The notes under the pieces: generated by a model
Databases searched by the model: none
The model's input: the letters and a program-made list of their open reading frames with translations, nothing else
Told to the model about the DNA's origin: nothing
Made by a program: the position numbers and the translations under genes
Part shown: positions 6,511 to 6,665 of the stretch, piece after piece
How the letters are laid out: the number at the start of each line of letters is the position of its first letter
Position numbering within the stretch: the stretch's first letter is position 1
Assembly (NCBI GenBank): GCA_009780445.1
Contig: WRAA01000114.1
Location: forward strand, 1 to 6,665
Reading direction: 5' to 3'
From: Defluviitaleaceae bacterium
GTDB lineage: Bacteria; Bacillota; Clostridia; Lachnospirales; WRAA01
Length of the DNA stretch: 6,665 bases

Positions 6511-6516
6511 CCCCCC
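6511..6516 (-). promoter_or_regulatory. G6 ribosome binding site for the TTG-started sipL-like gene
   Basis: On the minus strand GGGGGG is followed after AACAAAT by TTG GGA CAT GAA. The 7-nt spacing and the lack of an upstream alternative in frame make this TTG the likely start. A homopolymeric G tract is also a possible site of slippage. Confidence 0.65.
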
Positions 6517-6562
6517 TACTCGCTTATACAAAAATATATTATGCCGCCGCGCAAAATATGCG

Positions 6563-6591
6563 TTGAACCGGTGAATACTTTGTGTTATAAC
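6563..6591 (+). promoter_or_regulatory. Sigma-A-type promoter for the gene at the right edge
   Basis: TTGAAC (6563-6568), a 17-nt spacer and TATAAC (6586-6591) fit the housekeeping consensus well. Transcription would start near 6598, about 24 nt before the GGGAG ribosome binding site at 6622-6626. Confidence 0.6.
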
Positions 6592-6630
6592 TATAGAAGG
6601 ATAATCGAGTAGCCAAGACGTGGGAGTTGA

Positions 6631-6665
6631 ATGACGTGGGAATACGATCGTATTTATCGCTGGTG
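6631..6665 (+). CDS. Start of an unidentified plus-strand gene (truncated by window end)
   Basis: Behind a promoter and the ribosome binding site GGGAG (6622-6626), an ATG at 6631 opens MTWEYDRIYRW to the end of the window. A competing start is the GTG at 6636, better spaced (9 nt versus 4 nt), giving MGIRSYLSLV in another frame, and the TTG at 6628 is in that same frame. Both frames remain open, so the true one cannot be settled here. Eleven residues are too few to recognise a family. The gene would be divergent from the sipL-like gene. Confidence 0.35.
   Translation, partial: MTWEYDRIYRW

Noticed and set aside
6536..6561. Sigma-E-like promoter for the sipL-like gene (GCATATT ... CATAATAT on the minus strand)
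   Set aside because: The hexamers are suggestive for a sporulation gene, but the spacer is only 11 nt, while sigma-E promoters need about 13-15; not reported as a feature.
1..6665. CRISPR arrays, tRNA/rRNA genes, CodY operator boxes (AATTTTCWGAAAATT), phage attachment sites
   Set aside because: Looked for on both strands; no spaced direct repeats, no tRNA-like cloverleaf and no convincing CodY box were seen.

Overview
This window looks like chromosomal DNA from a GC-rich, probably endospore-forming member of the Clostridia (Firmicutes). This is inferred from the gene content: a CodY-type regulator, an FMN-riboswitch-controlled ECF transporter gene, dprA followed directly by topA, and a SPOCS/LysM protein resembling the Clostridioides spore morphogenesis factor SipL. 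Nothing in the window names a species.

Layout. Positions 1-170 (minus strand) hold the 5' part of a riboflavin transporter gene (ribU). Its long leader, 171-677, has a sigma-A-type promoter (650-677), a textbook FMN riboswitch aptamer (about 455-641) and an intrinsic terminator (about 385-416). Between that terminator and the ribosome binding site sits a 162-bp near-perfect palindrome (202-363) that looks like a MITE-type insertion. Head to head with ribU, a plus-strand cluster runs dprA (741-1862), topA (1875-3956) and codY (3949-4659). topA follows dprA after 12 bp, and codY overlaps the end of topA by 8 bp, so the three are probably cotranscribed.

Positions 4660-4943 are an intergenic tract. 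It holds a short decayed fragment resembling the N-terminus of Rpn-family (PD-(D/E)XK) nucleases/transposases, and a strong nested hairpin that can serve as a terminator between convergent genes. Positions 4944-6503 (minus) encode a complete 519-aa protein with three SPOCS/DUF3794-like repeats and a C-terminal LysM domain, starting at TTG behind a G6 Shine-Dalgarno tract. At the right edge a good plus-strand promoter (6563-6591) and a ribosome binding site lead into the first codons of an unidentified gene cut off by the window end.

How the parts fit: dprA, topA and codY link DNA handling, supercoiling and global nutrient regulation in one cluster. ribU is a separate unit shut off by FMN through premature termination. 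The SipL-like gene is a sporulation module. I see no clearly new multi-gene system. The most interesting points are a CodY whose N-terminal ligand-sensing domain is shortened and lacks the usual pocket motifs, the absence of trmFO-xerC-hslV-hslU between topA and codY, and the palindromic element inserted downstream of the riboswitch terminator.
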